Source of the DNA: Blautia sp. AF19-10LB | Lineage (GTDB): Bacteria; Bacillota; Clostridia; Lachnospirales; Lachnospiraceae | Length of the DNA stretch: 64,000 nt | Assembly (NCBI RefSeq): GCF_003461245.1 | Contig: NZ_QTWS01000005.1 | Span: 62,001-126,000 of the forward strand | Direction: 5' to 3' | Shown: positions 18,124 through 27,248 of the stretch, piece by piece | Position numbering within the stretch: the first letter of the stretch is position 1 | Layout: each line of letters begins with the position of its first letter | Position numbers and translations under genes: made by a program | Notes under the pieces: generated by a model | The model's database searches: none | What the model was told of the DNA's origin: nothing | What the model saw: the letters and a program-made list of their open reading frames with translations, nothing else

Positions 18124-18142
18124 CTCTATCTCATGATGTAAC

Positions 18143-18174
18143 AAAACTCAGGGCACATAATAACCCTGAGTTTT
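18143..18174. terminator. Bidirectional terminator between araC-type gene and recQ
   Basis: AAAACTCAGGG and CCCTGAGTTTT form a stem with A and T runs on either side, serving two converging genes. Confidence 0.85.
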
Positions 18175-18179
18175 ACATT

Positions 18180-20021
18180 TTATATGAGTTCTTTTATCCT
18201 GATTTCGAATTCTTTGCCGTACTTCTCATATTTATGTTCTCCAACTCCCGTTACCTGGAGCATTCTTTCCTTATCTACTGGCTTCAGGATACACATGTGG
18301 ATCAGTGTCTTGTCTGAAAATACCATATACGGCGGGATCTTCTCCCGGCGGGCGATCTCGGTGCGGAGTTCACGGAGTTTCTGGAAAAGCGGCTGGTCTT
18401 CTTCGGTGAGTCCGCTGACCGGTGCTTTGCGTTTCCGGGATAGCTTTTCTTTTGGTTTCTTTTCCTGTTCTTTTGGAAGTTTCATCTGTATCGTACTGTC
18501 CTGCGCCAAAAGTTCACCGATCCGCGGGCCAAACTTCACGATCGTATAGCCGTCGTCTGAGAGCCGCAGGTAATCCTGCACCAGAAGTTCGTTGAAGATC
18601 TGGCGCAGACGATAGGCCGGGACTTTGGAGAGTTTTCCATAGGAAGGATTTTCTTCCATATGGTATTGTCGGATCTTGGCAGTATTTGCGCCGTGCAAGG
18701 TGTCCAGGATCACATTCACACCGTATCTCTGATGACTGCTGTTGATGCACTCCGCGATTGCTTTTGCCTCTTCGGTGACATCTTTTTCTTCGAATTCTGT
18801 CAGGCAGTTGGAACAGTTTCCGCAGTAGGCTGCACCGTATTCTCCGAAATATCTCAGAATATAGGACCGCAGACAGTCATGTGTGAAGCAGTAAAAAGTC
18901 ATCTGCCGCAGTCGCTCTTCATCGCGCTGCATGACCAGTTCCTGTGTAGCATCATCCAGTTCCTCATTGTCCTGATTATTTTCAATGAAAAAGCGATTTG
19001 TGATTACATCCTGTCCACTGTACAGAAGGATGCATTTTGACGGCTCTCCGTCACGTCCTGCCCTTCCTGCCTCCTGGTAATAACTTTCCATGTTTTTCGG
19101 CATATTGTAGTGGATGACGTAGCGGACATCCGGCTTATCGATTCCCATTCCGAACGCATTTGTCGCCACCATGATCGGACTGCGGTCATAGATAAAATCA
19201 TCCTGATTGATGCGTCGTTCTTCATCGGAAAGTCCGGCATGATAACGCGTCGCGCGGAATCCGTCCCGGATCAGTTTCCCACAGACTTCTTCCACCAGTT
19301 TTCTGGTCAGGCAGTAGATGATCCCGCTCTCGTCCGGGTGCTGCTCTATGTAATTCTTCACTTCTGCGTATTTATCTTTCGGTGATTCTACCTGAAAAAA
19401 GAGATTGCTCCTGTCAAATCCAGTAGTCACGACATAAGGTGTCTTAAGCATAAGGATATTCTGGATATCATCCCTGACTTCTTTCGTTGCAGTCGCCGTA
19501 AATGCTGCCACGACCGGGCGCTTCGGAAGTTTCTCAATAAATTCTGTGATCTTGAGATAACTTGGCCGGAAATCCTGTCCCCACTGTGAAACGCAGTGTG
19601 CCTCATCCACAGCAACCATCGCGATATCTGCATTCACCGCAAATGAAAGGAACGAATCTGTCAGAAGCCGCTCCGGTGCCACGTAGATGATCGGATATCT
19701 TCCCTCTACTGCCAGTGACAAAGCCTTGTAATACTGTCCCTGCGTCAGTGAACTGTTGAGATATGCCGCGTGGACACCCGCCTCATTCAACGCCCGCACC
19801 TGATCTTTCATGAGAGAGATCAGCGGGGAAATGACCAGCGTGATCCCCGGAAAGATCAATGCCGGGATCTGATAGCACAAAGATTTCCCTGCACCTGTCG
19901 GCATCACGCCAAGCACATCCCTGCCTGAGATCAGCTCATCTATCACCTGTTCCTGTCCCTCACGGAAGGTATCATATCCAAAATATCTTTTTAAAATGTC
20001 ATATTTCTCGTCTGTCATCAA
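18180..20021 (-). CDS. recQ: ATP-dependent DNA helicase RecQ
   Basis: 613 residues with the full RecQ layout. The helicase core has Walker A MPTGAGKSLCYQIP near 40 and the DEAH box VAVDEAHCVSQWGQDFRPSY near 140. A zinc-binding RQC region follows (cysteines in CFTHDCLR and YCGNCSNC, about 375-415), then a winged helix and a C-terminal HRDC-like domain (about 535-613). It unwinds DNA in recombination and repair. It is a housekeeping gene between the fucI pair and the microcompartment locus, with terminators on both sides. Confidence 0.95.
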   Translation of the reverse strand: MMTDEKYDILKRYFGYDTFREGQEQVIDELISGRDVLGVMPTGAGKSLCYQIPALIFPGITLVISPLISLMKDQVRALNEAGVHAAYLNSSLTQGQYYKALSLAVEGRYPIIYVAPERLLTDSFLSFAVNADIAMVAVDEAHCVSQWGQDFRPSYLKITEFIEKLPKRPVVAAFTATATKEVRDDIQNILMLKTPYVVTTGFDRSNLFFQVESPKDKYAEVKNYIEQHPDESGIIYCLTRKLVEEVCGKLIRDGFRATRYHAGLSDEERRINQDDFIYDRSPIMVATNAFGMGIDKPDVRYVIHYNMPKNMESYYQEAGRAGRDGEPSKCILLYSGQDVITNRFFIENNQDNEELDDATQELVMQRDEERLRQMTFYCFTHDCLRSYILRYFGEYGAAYCGNCSNCLTEFEEKDVTEEAKAIAECINSSHQRYGVNVILDTLHGANTAKIRQYHMEENPSYGKLSKVPAYRLRQIFNELLVQDYLRLSDDGYTIVKFGPRIGELLAQDSTIQMKLPKEQEKKPKEKLSRKRKAPVSGLTEEDQPLFQKLRELRTEIARREKIPPYMVFSDKTLIHMCILKPVDKERMLQVTGVGEHKYEKYGKEFEIRIKELI

Positions 20022-20074
20022 TTCAATTACTCTCTTTCCTGCCTTGTCTGCTTATGAAGTTTTTCTCATAAAAA

Positions 20075-20116
20075 AAGAACCTGTTTCCTGTACATCATTG
20101 AAACAGATTCTTTTCC
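20075..20116 (-). terminator. Terminator at the end of the microcompartment operon
   Basis: AAAAAGAACCTGTTTC pairs with GAAACAGATTCTTTT (one mismatch); T-rich on the minus strand. It lies 18 bases after the pduO stop. Confidence 0.75.
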
Positions 20117-20133
20117 TTATGTCAAACATTTAT

Positions 20134-21177
20134 TTACAGTACTTCATTCAGGACAGATAATCCATACTCTGCCAGGCTGTGATCCTCCTCACCGGTTCCT
20201 CCGCTGATTCCCAGGCCTCCGATGATCGTATCTCCAACCTTAAGTGGTACACCGCCGCCAAAGATCACGATCCTGCCGCCATCCATCTTGTCTACGCCGT
20301 AAAAAGTTCCTCCCGGCTGTGCCAGGATACTGAGTTCCTTCGTAGACATCTTGACTGCGACTGCTGTGTAGGCTTTCTTGGTGGCTACATCAAAACTTAC
20401 AAGGAATGCTCCGTCCATGACATGGACTGCGATCGGATTTCCATCCGGACCGCAGACCGCGATCACCGCTTTCTTGCCACGACGCGCTGCTTCCTGTTCG
20501 ATTTTGTCTATCAGGCGCTTTGCGCTGTCCAGAGTGATCCGTCCCTGGATTCCCATTCGTTTGAGAACTTCCTGGATCACTGCCTCGCTTGTCGCCGGAG
20601 TCTGTACTGCTGCCACTGGTTCTGCCTCTTTTCCACCGGAAGGTCTGCTTTCTTCCTGGTTTTGTACCGGCTGCTCTGTGGTTTCTGTATATCTGGCCAT
20701 GATATACAGATAATCACTCAGACGGTTCATGTATTTCTTTGCGCCGTTGTCTGCTCCGAATTTCACACTGACAGCTGCCAGATCACGCTCCGCTCTCCTT
20801 GCAACTGCCCTTGCGATATCCAGTTCTGCTGACAGACGGCTGCTGCCCGGAAGGATATTTTCTTCCTTCGGGCAGCTGAACAGGCCATCCAGACGATCGA
20901 TCTCGTCTTCAAGCTGTCCTGTCTGATCATCTTCTGTCCTGAACTCTCTGTTAAAAGGATCTGCCACGCCTGATACGATCGTATTCAGATTCTTCTGGAT
21001 ATCCTCAAGAAAGTGGATATCCTCAGCTTTATCCATCATGGTCTTGATAAGTCCAAGATGACTGGTCAGCTCATCAATCGTTCCTACCAGTTGAATACGG
21101 TCATCTGACTTGGAGACATTTTTTGTACGGACAAGGTTCGTAGTCCCCTTGTCACCGTTTGTTGTATAAATGCTCAT
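20134..21177 (-). CDS. pduO: PduO-type cobalamin adenosyltransferase fused to a GlcG/HbpS domain
   Basis: 347 residues from ATG 21177 (GGGAG site; an upstream ATG at 21192 has none). The N-terminal half (about 1-175) is a PduO-type ATP:cob(I)alamin adenosyltransferase with YTTNGDKGTTNL, VARRAERD and MNRLSDYLY. The C-terminal half (about 210-347) is the GlcG/HbpS (DUF336) domain with the glycine-rich IIGGLGISGG, as in full-length PduO. It would make adenosylcobalamin. This is odd because the dehydratase in this locus is the B12-free glycyl radical type. It may serve another B12 enzyme or be a relic. Confidence 0.9.
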   Translation of the reverse strand: MSIYTTNGDKGTTNLVRTKNVSKSDDRIQLVGTIDELTSHLGLIKTMMDKAEDIHFLEDIQKNLNTIVSGVADPFNREFRTEDDQTGQLEDEIDRLDGLFSCPKEENILPGSSRLSAELDIARAVARRAERDLAAVSVKFGADNGAKKYMNRLSDYLYIMARYTETTEQPVQNQEESRPSGGKEAEPVAAVQTPATSEAVIQEVLKRMGIQGRITLDSAKRLIDKIEQEAARRGKKAVIAVCGPDGNPIAVHVMDGAFLVSFDVATKKAYTAVAVKMSTKELSILAQPGGTFYGVDKMDGGRIVIFGGGVPLKVGDTIIGGLGISGGTGEEDHSLAEYGLSVLNEVL

Positions 21178-21204
21178 CTCGGCATCTCCCATGTCATTTT
21201 TGAT

Positions 21205-22356
21205 TTAGAAGGACCAAAGTTTGGTGTAGATCTTGATGATATCTTCTTTGGTCGGTGTTCGTGGGTTCGTTGGTGTGCAGGCATCCGCAAGTGCCGCCTC
21301 AGCCATCTTATCCACTGCTGCAAAATATGCATCTGGAGTGATGGTACCAAGCTCCTGGATAGTCATCGGAATATTCATTTCCTTCTGCATGAACTGGATC
21401 CAGTTCACAAGAGAACGTACACTCATAACCTGGTTGTAATTGCTCAGTCCCAGGATGTGTGCAACTGACGCATATCGTTCTACTGCAGGAAGATATGTCT
21501 TCTGGCTTCTGCTTCTCTTGTTGATGTTCGCATTGAATTCCACAATGTGAGGAAGGAGCATCGCGTTTGCTCTTCCGTGAGGAATATGGAACATCGCACC
21601 AAGCTGATGGGCCATGCTGTGTGTGATACCAAGTCCCGCTGTGTTAAAGGAAAGTCCTGCCAGACAGGAGGCCACGTGCATCTTCTGTCTTGCGTGCATA
21701 TCACTTCCGTCGAGATATGCTCTGAGGAGGAATACTCCGCAGATTTCCATTGCTTTCTCTGCGAGTGCTGCTGAGAATTCGTTATGTCCGGTACTTACAT
21801 AGGATTCCAGTGCATGTGTGAACACATCCATTCCTGTATCTGCTGTAATCGCCGGAGGTACGCTCTTAACAAGCTCTGCATCCAGAATCGCTTCATCAGC
21901 TGTCAGGCTGTCAGAAACCAGTGGGTATTTAACTTTTGCTTCGGTATCATTTACAACTGCAAAAGAAGTTACTTCTGATCCTGTTCCACTTGTGGTCGGA
22001 ATTGCGATCAGTCCAACCTCGCCGTAATGGTTGATCTTCAGGGCAAACTCACGGATTGCCTTGGAAGAGTCAATTGCAGAACCACCGCCAACTGCGATGA
22101 TTGCTTCCGGCTGATAGCTCAGGAATTTCTTAACTCCGTCTGCGATTTTGTTGACCGGTGCATCCGGTACAACGTTATGGAAAATATCATATTCCTTACC
22201 AGCTTTTTCCAGAGGTCTGGTAATCAGATCAATCATTTTGCTCTGCACTACAAATGGGTCTGTAATGATCAGAACTCTTTTGTATGGAATGTTCTCAAGA
22301 CGTTCCAGTGCATTCTCTCCAAAATGAATCGCTGTTTTCATTTCAAAGGTCTTCAT
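21205..22356 (-). CDS. Iron-containing alcohol dehydrogenase (PduQ/FucO-like)
   Basis: 383 residues of the group III (Fe-dependent) alcohol dehydrogenase family. NAD binding is shown by GGGSAIDSSKAI and PTTSGTGSEVTS. Iron-ligand candidates lie in ITADTGMDVFTHALES, GITHSMAHQLG and IPHGRANAM. In this setting it either reduces propanal to 1-propanol (PduQ role, recycling NAD inside the shell) or lactaldehyde to propanediol (FucO role). Position beside PduO favours PduQ. Confidence 0.88.
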   Translation of the reverse strand: MKTFEMKTAIHFGENALERLENIPYKRVLIITDPFVVQSKMIDLITRPLEKAGKEYDIFHNVVPDAPVNKIADGVKKFLSYQPEAIIAVGGGSAIDSSKAIREFALKINHYGEVGLIAIPTTSGTGSEVTSFAVVNDTEAKVKYPLVSDSLTADEAILDAELVKSVPPAITADTGMDVFTHALESYVSTGHNEFSAALAEKAMEICGVFLLRAYLDGSDMHARQKMHVASCLAGLSFNTAGLGITHSMAHQLGAMFHIPHGRANAMLLPHIVEFNANINKRSRSQKTYLPAVERYASVAHILGLSNYNQVMSVRSLVNWIQFMQKEMNIPMTIQELGTITPDAYFAAVDKMAEAALADACTPTNPRTPTKEDIIKIYTKLWSF

Positions 22357-22372
22357 ATCTGTTGCTCCCTTT

Positions 22373-23146
22373 CTATGGCTGCATGTCAGGATAGAGACAT
22401 TTTACGCCTGCATCTTTGAAATAACCCATCCATTTGTCTGATGGTTTCCTGTCCGTTACAACCACATCTACATCCCGCAGTTTTCCTGCTACAGAAAAAG
22501 CGGTCTGATCAAATTTTGTGCTGTCTACAACCAGAATCTTCTCACGCCCTGATGCGATCATGGCTTTTTTTGTTGTGCCAAAGGATTCCTTTGATTCCAT
22601 GATTCCCCACTCATGATCCAGTGCCTTGCAGGAGATAATGACCTTGTCTACATAATAGGACCGGATCGACTCCTCTGTTCTGGAGCCCAGGAATGCAAGA
22701 TATCCTTCTTTCATGACACCTCCGGTTGAAATAATATTCCAGCCGGATACGTCAGAAAGTTCAAGAAGAATCTCCATGGAATTTGTGATTACAGTGAGAC
22801 GCTCTTTCTCCTTAAGTGCTTTTGCTACAAAGACAGCTGTGGTACTTGCATCAAGAAAAATGTGGTCTCCCTCCTGCACCAGAGAGGCGGCAATCTCCGC
22901 CATTTTTTGTTTTCCGCTTACGTTCTGGTTTTTGCGGATATTGAAGGGCAAATCGATACTTACATCCTCGTTTATGACTGCACCGCCATAGCTTTTGATA
23001 GCAAGCCCTTCCTTTTCGAGCTTGTCAAGATCGCGGCGGATCGTTTCTTCTGAAACTTCGTAGAGCTGACTGAGTTCGCTTACTACGACCTTCTTTTCTG
23101 TCTGAAGTTTCTCCAGAATTAAATTCCGTCTTTCTAATGCCAGCAT
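22373..23146 (-). CDS. DeoR-family transcriptional regulator
   Basis: 257 residues. The N-terminal helix-turn-helix (about 1-60, SELSQLYEVSEETIRRDLDK) and the C-terminal sugar-phosphate-sensing DeoR domain (ISTGGVMKEGY, VDKVIISCKA) are clear. DeoR members respond to phosphorylated sugars, so fuculose-1-phosphate or a related intermediate is a reasonable effector (inference). Likely targets are the two promoters at 34799 and 31256, which share A/C-rich repeats. Confidence 0.9.
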   Translation of the reverse strand: MLALERRNLILEKLQTEKKVVVSELSQLYEVSEETIRRDLDKLEKEGLAIKSYGGAVINEDVSIDLPFNIRKNQNVSGKQKMAEIAASLVQEGDHIFLDASTTAVFVAKALKEKERLTVITNSMEILLELSDVSGWNIISTGGVMKEGYLAFLGSRTEESIRSYYVDKVIISCKALDHEWGIMESKESFGTTKKAMIASGREKILVVDSTKFDQTAFSVAGKLRDVDVVVTDRKPSDKWMGYFKDAGVKCLYPDMQP

Positions 23147-23178
23147 TTACTTTGCCCCCTTTTGAGAACATTTATTTT

Positions 23179-23727
23179 TTATAAAAGAGAATCCATCATT
23201 CGTTTATCCGGATGTGCAATGACAGATGAATCCAGGTACATACCTTTTTCTGCCACGAATTCTTTTGCTTTCTCGATGGAAGCTTCTACTGCTGAAACTT
23301 CTCCTGTAAGAAGCATGTAGGATTTTCCACACATACCTTTTGCGATACGAAGTTCGATAACGTCTACGATCGCAGTCTTGGCTGCCTGGTCTGCTGCTTC
23401 GATAATGGAAGCGGCATCATATGTCTCCAGAATTCCCAGAGCACTGATTCCTTCTACCTGTGTTGTTCCATACATTGCCGGGAAAAGGGATTCGTGCGGG
23501 TTACCAAGTACAAAGCTGTCGATACATTTGTCCTCATATGTGGTTACTGCTGCGTCAACAGCGGCTTTTACTGCACTTAAATCGCCTGTGATAATTGCAA
23601 TATATTTTCCCGGACATACGGTCTGTGCCTCGACGATCTCTACATCAGAGGTCTTTACCATGGTATCTGCTGCTGTGATACCTGTGGCAGTCGTTTTAAA
23701 TTCAATCATTCCGATTGCTTTACTCAT
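23179..23727 (-). CDS. pduT: PduT-like trimeric shell protein (BMC-T)
   Basis: 182 residues from ATG 23727 (an upstream in-frame GTG at 23736 is less well placed). It has two tandem BMC domains (about 4-90 and 95-180). Cys38 sits in EAQTVCPG, exactly where PduT holds the ligand of its single pore-centred 4Fe-4S cluster. It therefore probably passes electrons through the shell to PduS, encoded next to it. Confidence 0.92.
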   Translation of the reverse strand: MSKAIGMIEFKTTATGITAADTMVKTSDVEIVEAQTVCPGKYIAIITGDLSAVKAAVDAAVTTYEDKCIDSFVLGNPHESLFPAMYGTTQVEGISALGILETYDAASIIEAADQAAKTAIVDVIELRIAKGMCGKSYMLLTGEVSAVEASIEKAKEFVAEKGMYLDSSVIAHPDKRMMDSLL

Positions 23728-23743
23728 GTTCTGCACGTCCTTT

Positions 23744-25072
23744 CTACTTTGCTGCGATTATGATATGGCGATCTGTTACTTCAGTTACTCTTCCTGAGAT
23801 ACTTGCATGGATGCTTACGCTTAATCCGTCAGCATGCTGCGCGATCATCTGTCCCTTTGTTACTGTGTCGCCTGTTTTCACAATTGCCTGTGCCGGTGCT
23901 CCGATATGCTGGCTCAGAAGGATCTTAACCTTGGATACCGGAACTACGTTCTCGTCCATCGGTGCGTCCTTGTCGTATTTTGTCAGTCCTAAACGGGCCA
24001 TCAGACGTTCTTCCGGAACCTTGCGATATTCTCTTGAAGGTTTAACCGGTACCGGCTGAACTCCCTGAGGAGGTCTGATACCTGCTTTACGAAGTCCGCC
24101 CTTCATGTCTGCAAGAAGTGATCTTGGTGCAAGACTCTGCGGGCAGGCATACATTTCGCATACACCGCAGGAACTGCAGAATGCGGAATTGATGTATGGA
24201 TTTACATCTCTGAAATCTCCGGCAGATGCTGCTCTCATAAAGCGTGCCGGGTCGATCGGGTGTCCGAGGTTATGTCTCGGGCAAAGGTCTGTACAGGTAT
24301 TACACTGGCAGCAAATAGATGCTGCACGTTTTAAGTCGATTGCTGAAGTTCTTCTTTTCTTCATGACGATCTGATGATCGTGTGGAAGAACGAGAACTGC
24401 GTTTGTTGTTTTGGTCACCGGATCTGATCCGTTGCCAATGCGTCCCATCATCGGTCCGCCTACAAAATAAACAGGATCTTTTGTGGTAATGTCACCAGCC
24501 TGTGCTACTACTTCATCCAGTGTACAGCCCAGCGGAACCTTGACTGTTACAGGATGACCGACTTCTGCTACTACAGACACGTATTTCTCTGTTACAGGCT
24601 TCTGTGATGTCACTGCCTGATATACATTGTAGATCGTCTCTACGTTGAATACAATGACGCCCTGCTCAATCGGCAGTCCGCCAGGTCTGCAAACACGTCC
24701 TGTAGCTTCATAGATCAGCACAACTTCATCGCCCATCGGATACACTTCATCAAGAAGATGGATCTTCAGGCCGGGGAATTCCTCAATGTGCTGCTGCAGT
24801 GCCTTGATCGTCTGAACATAGGATTTCTTGATTCCGATGATTGCCTGTGAAGCACCAACGGTTTCCATAACCATATGGAAAGTTTTCATGATCTCATATG
24901 CATGTTTTTCAAGTAACTGTCTGTGAAGTTTCAGCAATGGTTCACATTCTGCACAGTTCATAAGAATTGTGTCCGCCTTGTCAGTAAGCTTGGCGTATGT
25001 CGGGAAACCGGCTCCACCTGCACCTACGACGCCACTGTCCTGTATAATTTTCTGTAAATCTTTGATTTCCAT
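23744..25072 (-). CDS. pduS: PduS-like RnfC-family electron-transfer flavoprotein
   Basis: 442 residues from ATG 25072, four bases after the BMC-P stop. The N-terminal part has the flavin/NADH loop VVGAGGAGFPTYAKL; the middle carries two ferredoxin-type cysteine sets (CCQCNTCTDLCP and CSSCGVCEMYACP, about 255-330); the C-terminus is a barrel-sandwich domain. PduS moves electrons between NADH and the shell protein PduT, and in B12 systems reduces cobalamin. Here it could instead recycle NAD in the compartment. Confidence 0.9.
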   Translation of the reverse strand: MEIKDLQKIIQDSGVVGAGGAGFPTYAKLTDKADTILMNCAECEPLLKLHRQLLEKHAYEIMKTFHMVMETVGASQAIIGIKKSYVQTIKALQQHIEEFPGLKIHLLDEVYPMGDEVVLIYEATGRVCRPGGLPIEQGVIVFNVETIYNVYQAVTSQKPVTEKYVSVVAEVGHPVTVKVPLGCTLDEVVAQAGDITTKDPVYFVGGPMMGRIGNGSDPVTKTTNAVLVLPHDHQIVMKKRRTSAIDLKRAASICCQCNTCTDLCPRHNLGHPIDPARFMRAASAGDFRDVNPYINSAFCSSCGVCEMYACPQSLAPRSLLADMKGGLRKAGIRPPQGVQPVPVKPSREYRKVPEERLMARLGLTKYDKDAPMDENVVPVSKVKILLSQHIGAPAQAIVKTGDTVTKGQMIAQHADGLSVSIHASISGRVTEVTDRHIIIAAK

Positions 25073-25076
25073 GGCG

Positions 25077-25343
25077 TTACTCCAATCCTGCACCATCATC
25101 GATGATTCCGACGATTGCGGCATCGATCGGTGCTGTTTCTTCACCGCAGCCAATCCTTGCTGCGCTTCCTTGTGCCACCAATACATATTCCCCGATTCCT
25201 GCGCCGATGATATCGATCGCAACGATCTGGGATAAGTCAGTTTTCATATGATGCACCGGCTCCACAATCATGAATTTCTGTCCTATTAACTTGTCACTCT
25301 TCCGCGTGGAAACCACGCTTCCAACTACTTTACCTACTATCAT
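25077..25343 (-). CDS. Pentameric vertex shell protein (BMC-P, EutN/CcmL family)
   Basis: 88 residues with the complete EutN/CcmL fold pattern: MIVGKVVGSVVSTRK at the start and GAGIGEYVLVAQGSAAR in the middle. It caps the vertices of the polyhedral shell. It is the only BMC-P in the locus. GGAGG precedes the ATG. Confidence 0.92.
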   Translation of the reverse strand: MIVGKVVGSVVSTRKSDKLIGQKFMIVEPVHHMKTDLSQIVAIDIIGAGIGEYVLVAQGSAARIGCGEETAPIDAAIVGIIDDGAGLE

Positions 25344-25378
25344 GTGTGTGCCTCCGCATTATTATATAATCCCCTAAT

Positions 25379-25400
25379 GCCGGTGGCATACGCCACCGGC
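25379..25400. other. Strong hairpin between pduL and the BMC-P gene
   Basis: A perfect 9-base stem GCCGGTGGC/GCCACCGGC with a four-base loop and no T run. It is more likely an mRNA-stabilising or processing element than a terminator. Confidence 0.6.
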
Positions 25401-25419
25401 TGATCCAGGAGATTCGTAT

Positions 25420-26064
25420 TTACTTTATGATGGTAACTGTATTGCCTGTGGCAATCTTTGCTGCATTCGCTTCATCTGTATCAATGTGCATTTCCAGTGT
25501 AAAGCTGTCGTCTACACGGATCGCAACATGATTGAAAATAGTTCCGCGCTCGTTATCTGCCTTGACAGAAACGATATCACCGTTCTTGACACCGGCTGCC
25601 TGTGCATCCTTAGGAGACATATGGATGTGACGCATAGCCACGATACATCCCTCTTTGAGATAGATGGCGCCCTTCGGTCCAACGATCGCGATCGGTGCGC
25701 TTCCTGCAATGTCACCGGACATACGTACCGGAACATTCATTCCAAGTTTGATGGCATCTGTTGCTGATACCTCAACCTGTGTTGCACTGCGGACCGGTCC
25801 GAGTACACGGACGTTCTCGATCGCACGGAGTTTCAGACCAATAATCGTAACAGTTTCGTTTGATGCGAACTGTCCGCCCATCAGATCTTTCTTCTTGGTG
25901 AGCTGATATCCAGGTCCGAATAATGTCTCTACGTGCTCTTGTGTCAGGTGAACGTGTCTTGCGGAAACTCCGATCGGAACCATGAAGCCATTGCCTTTTT
26001 CTTCTGACTGATTGATGGCGTCAATGACCATCTTTGTGATCAGTTCGATATTCTTTGATTCCAA
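25420..26064 (-). CDS. pduL: Phosphate propanoyltransferase PduL
   Basis: 214 residues, starting at TTG 26064 with AGGTG just upstream. It converts propionyl-CoA and phosphate to propionyl-phosphate, recycling CoA inside the shell. The zinc-binding histidine clusters of PduL are present: SARHVHL, RHIHMS and EMHIDTDEAN. Residues 1-20 (IELITKMVIDAINQ) form an amphipathic helix typical of an encapsulation peptide. Confidence 0.93.
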   Translation of the reverse strand: MESKNIELITKMVIDAINQSEEKGNGFMVPIGVSARHVHLTQEHVETLFGPGYQLTKKKDLMGGQFASNETVTIIGLKLRAIENVRVLGPVRSATQVEVSATDAIKLGMNVPVRMSGDIAGSAPIAIVGPKGAIYLKEGCIVAMRHIHMSPKDAQAAGVKNGDIVSVKADNERGTIFNHVAIRVDDSFTLEMHIDTDEANAAKIATGNTVTIIK

Positions 26065-26101
26065 GATTACACCTGCTTTCTTCCGTTTTCAGGATCTTTG
26101 G

Positions 26102-26380
26102 TTATTTGATTGACGGAAGGATTTTTTCTACGTCTGTGTGTGGTCTCGGGATTACGTGTGTAGCAACGAGTTCTCCAAGTCTGGATGCTGCTGCGCTTCC
26201 GCTCTCTACTGCAGATTTAACAGCTCCTACGTCTCCACGTACCATAACTGTTACCAGTCCGGATCCGATCTTCTCTGTTCCTACAAGTGCAACGTTAGCT
26301 GCTTTGCACATCTGGTCTGCTGCTTCGATAGCTGCTGTAAGTCCTCTGGTTTCTACCATTCCTAATGCTTCCTGTGTCAT
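26102..26380 (-). CDS. Hexameric shell protein, PduA/PduJ-like (BMC-H copy 1)
   Basis: 92 residues from ATG 26380 (GGAGG site). It has a single BMC domain with the PduA pore loop KIGSG and the C-terminal [15 protein letters not shown]. It is over 90 per cent identical by eye to the protein at 26915-27190 and must be a recent duplicate. It forms the main sheet of the shell and lets propanediol-type substrates through. Confidence 0.95.
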   Translation of the reverse strand: MTQEALGMVETRGLTAAIEAADQMCKAANVALVGTEKIGSGLVTVMVRGDVGAVKSAVESGSAAASRLGELVATHVIPRPHTDVEKILPSIK

Positions 26381-26419
26381 GATCATATCCTCCTTATGGA
26401 TAAATAAAAATTAATTCTG

Positions 26420-26561
26420 GTTACTGTTCACTTCGTTCACAGCAACTTGGTCAAAATGCATTCCAAATCACCTACGGTGATAGCATTTTGCCCTGCATGT
26501 CTCGGGATTTTGCCATATTCATGGCAAAACACCTCGCGGGATATTCCCTATAAACAGTAAC
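26420..26561. repeat. Small hairpin-rich inverted-repeat element (MITE-like)
   Basis: The ends are GTTACTGTT (26420) and AACAGTAAC (26553-26561), perfect inverted repeats. Inside are two hairpins: CAAAATGC...GCATTTTG enclosing ATCACC/GGTGAT, and TTTTGCCAT...ATGGCAAAA. It sits between two shell genes and its right end touches the stop codon of the next gene. No coding capacity. Confidence 0.5.
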
Positions 26562-26872
26562 TAATTGTCTGCTACTTCCTGTGTTTTCTTCTTCCATCGG
26601 CTCGCACTCAGCTCTACGAGTTTGACGATCTCCTCGTGTGGCCGTGCGATTACTGCATAACTTGCCGGTTTCTTAATCGCGCCTGCAACGGCAGCTTCAA
26701 CTGCTTCATTTACTGCCGATACATCGCCCTGTATGATAAGAGTTACCAGTCGTCCGCCCAGCTTACGTTCCCATGACGCCAGCTCAACGTCTGCAGTTTT
26801 GCACATGATATCGAGCGCATTGATCGCAGCTACGACACCTGTGATCTCAATAAAACCATATGCTTTATTCAT
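26561..26872 (-). CDS. Hexameric shell protein (BMC-H), divergent type
   Basis: 103 residues with one BMC domain (AYGFIEITGVVAAINALD at the start, GDVSAVNEAVEAAV in the middle). It differs from the PduA-like copies in the pore loop (RKLGGRL) and has a charged C-terminal extension (SRWKKKTQEVADN). The altered pore may pass a different metabolite or cofactor. AAGGAG precedes the ATG. Confidence 0.9.
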   Translation of the reverse strand: MNKAYGFIEITGVVAAINALDIMCKTADVELASWERKLGGRLVTLIIQGDVSAVNEAVEAAVAGAIKKPASYAVIARPHEEIVKLVELSASRWKKKTQEVADN

Positions 26873-26914
26873 GAGCGAACTCCTTTTGACTGATCTGTAT
26901 GTATTCTGCTAAGA

Positions 26915-27190
26915 TCAGATCTTTGGAAGAATTTTTTCTACGTCTGTGTGTGGTCTCGGGATTACGTGAGTAGCTACCAGCTCTCCAAGTCTGGATGCTG
27001 CTGCGCTTCCGCTCTCTACTGCTGCTTTGACAGCTCCTACATCACCACGTACCATAACTGTTACCAGTCCGGATCCGATCTTCTCAGTTCCTACCAGTGC
27101 AACTTCTGCTGCCTTTGTCATTGCATCGGCTGCCTCGATTGCAGCTGTCAGTCCTCTGGTCTCTACCATTCCTAAAGCTTCCTGTGCCAT
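26915..27190 (-). CDS. Hexameric shell protein, PduA/PduJ-like (BMC-H copy 2)
   Basis: 91 residues from ATG 27190, eight bases after GGAGG; an earlier in-frame start at 27211 lies upstream of that site. It is nearly identical to the copy at 26102-26380, differing mainly around residues 23-29 and at the C-terminus. It carries the KIGSG pore loop. Confidence 0.95.
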   Translation of the reverse strand: MAQEALGMVETRGLTAAIEAADAMTKAAEVALVGTEKIGSGLVTVMVRGDVGAVKAAVESGSAAASRLGELVATHVIPRPHTDVEKILPKI

Positions 27191-27248
27191 GATTTCTTCC
27201 TCCTGAATCATCTGTTTAATTAATTACTGTACCAGGATCTAAGCTGCG

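Noticed and set aside
18180..20021. recQ as part of a defence island
   Set aside because: It is a complete housekeeping RecQ with no defence genes nearby.
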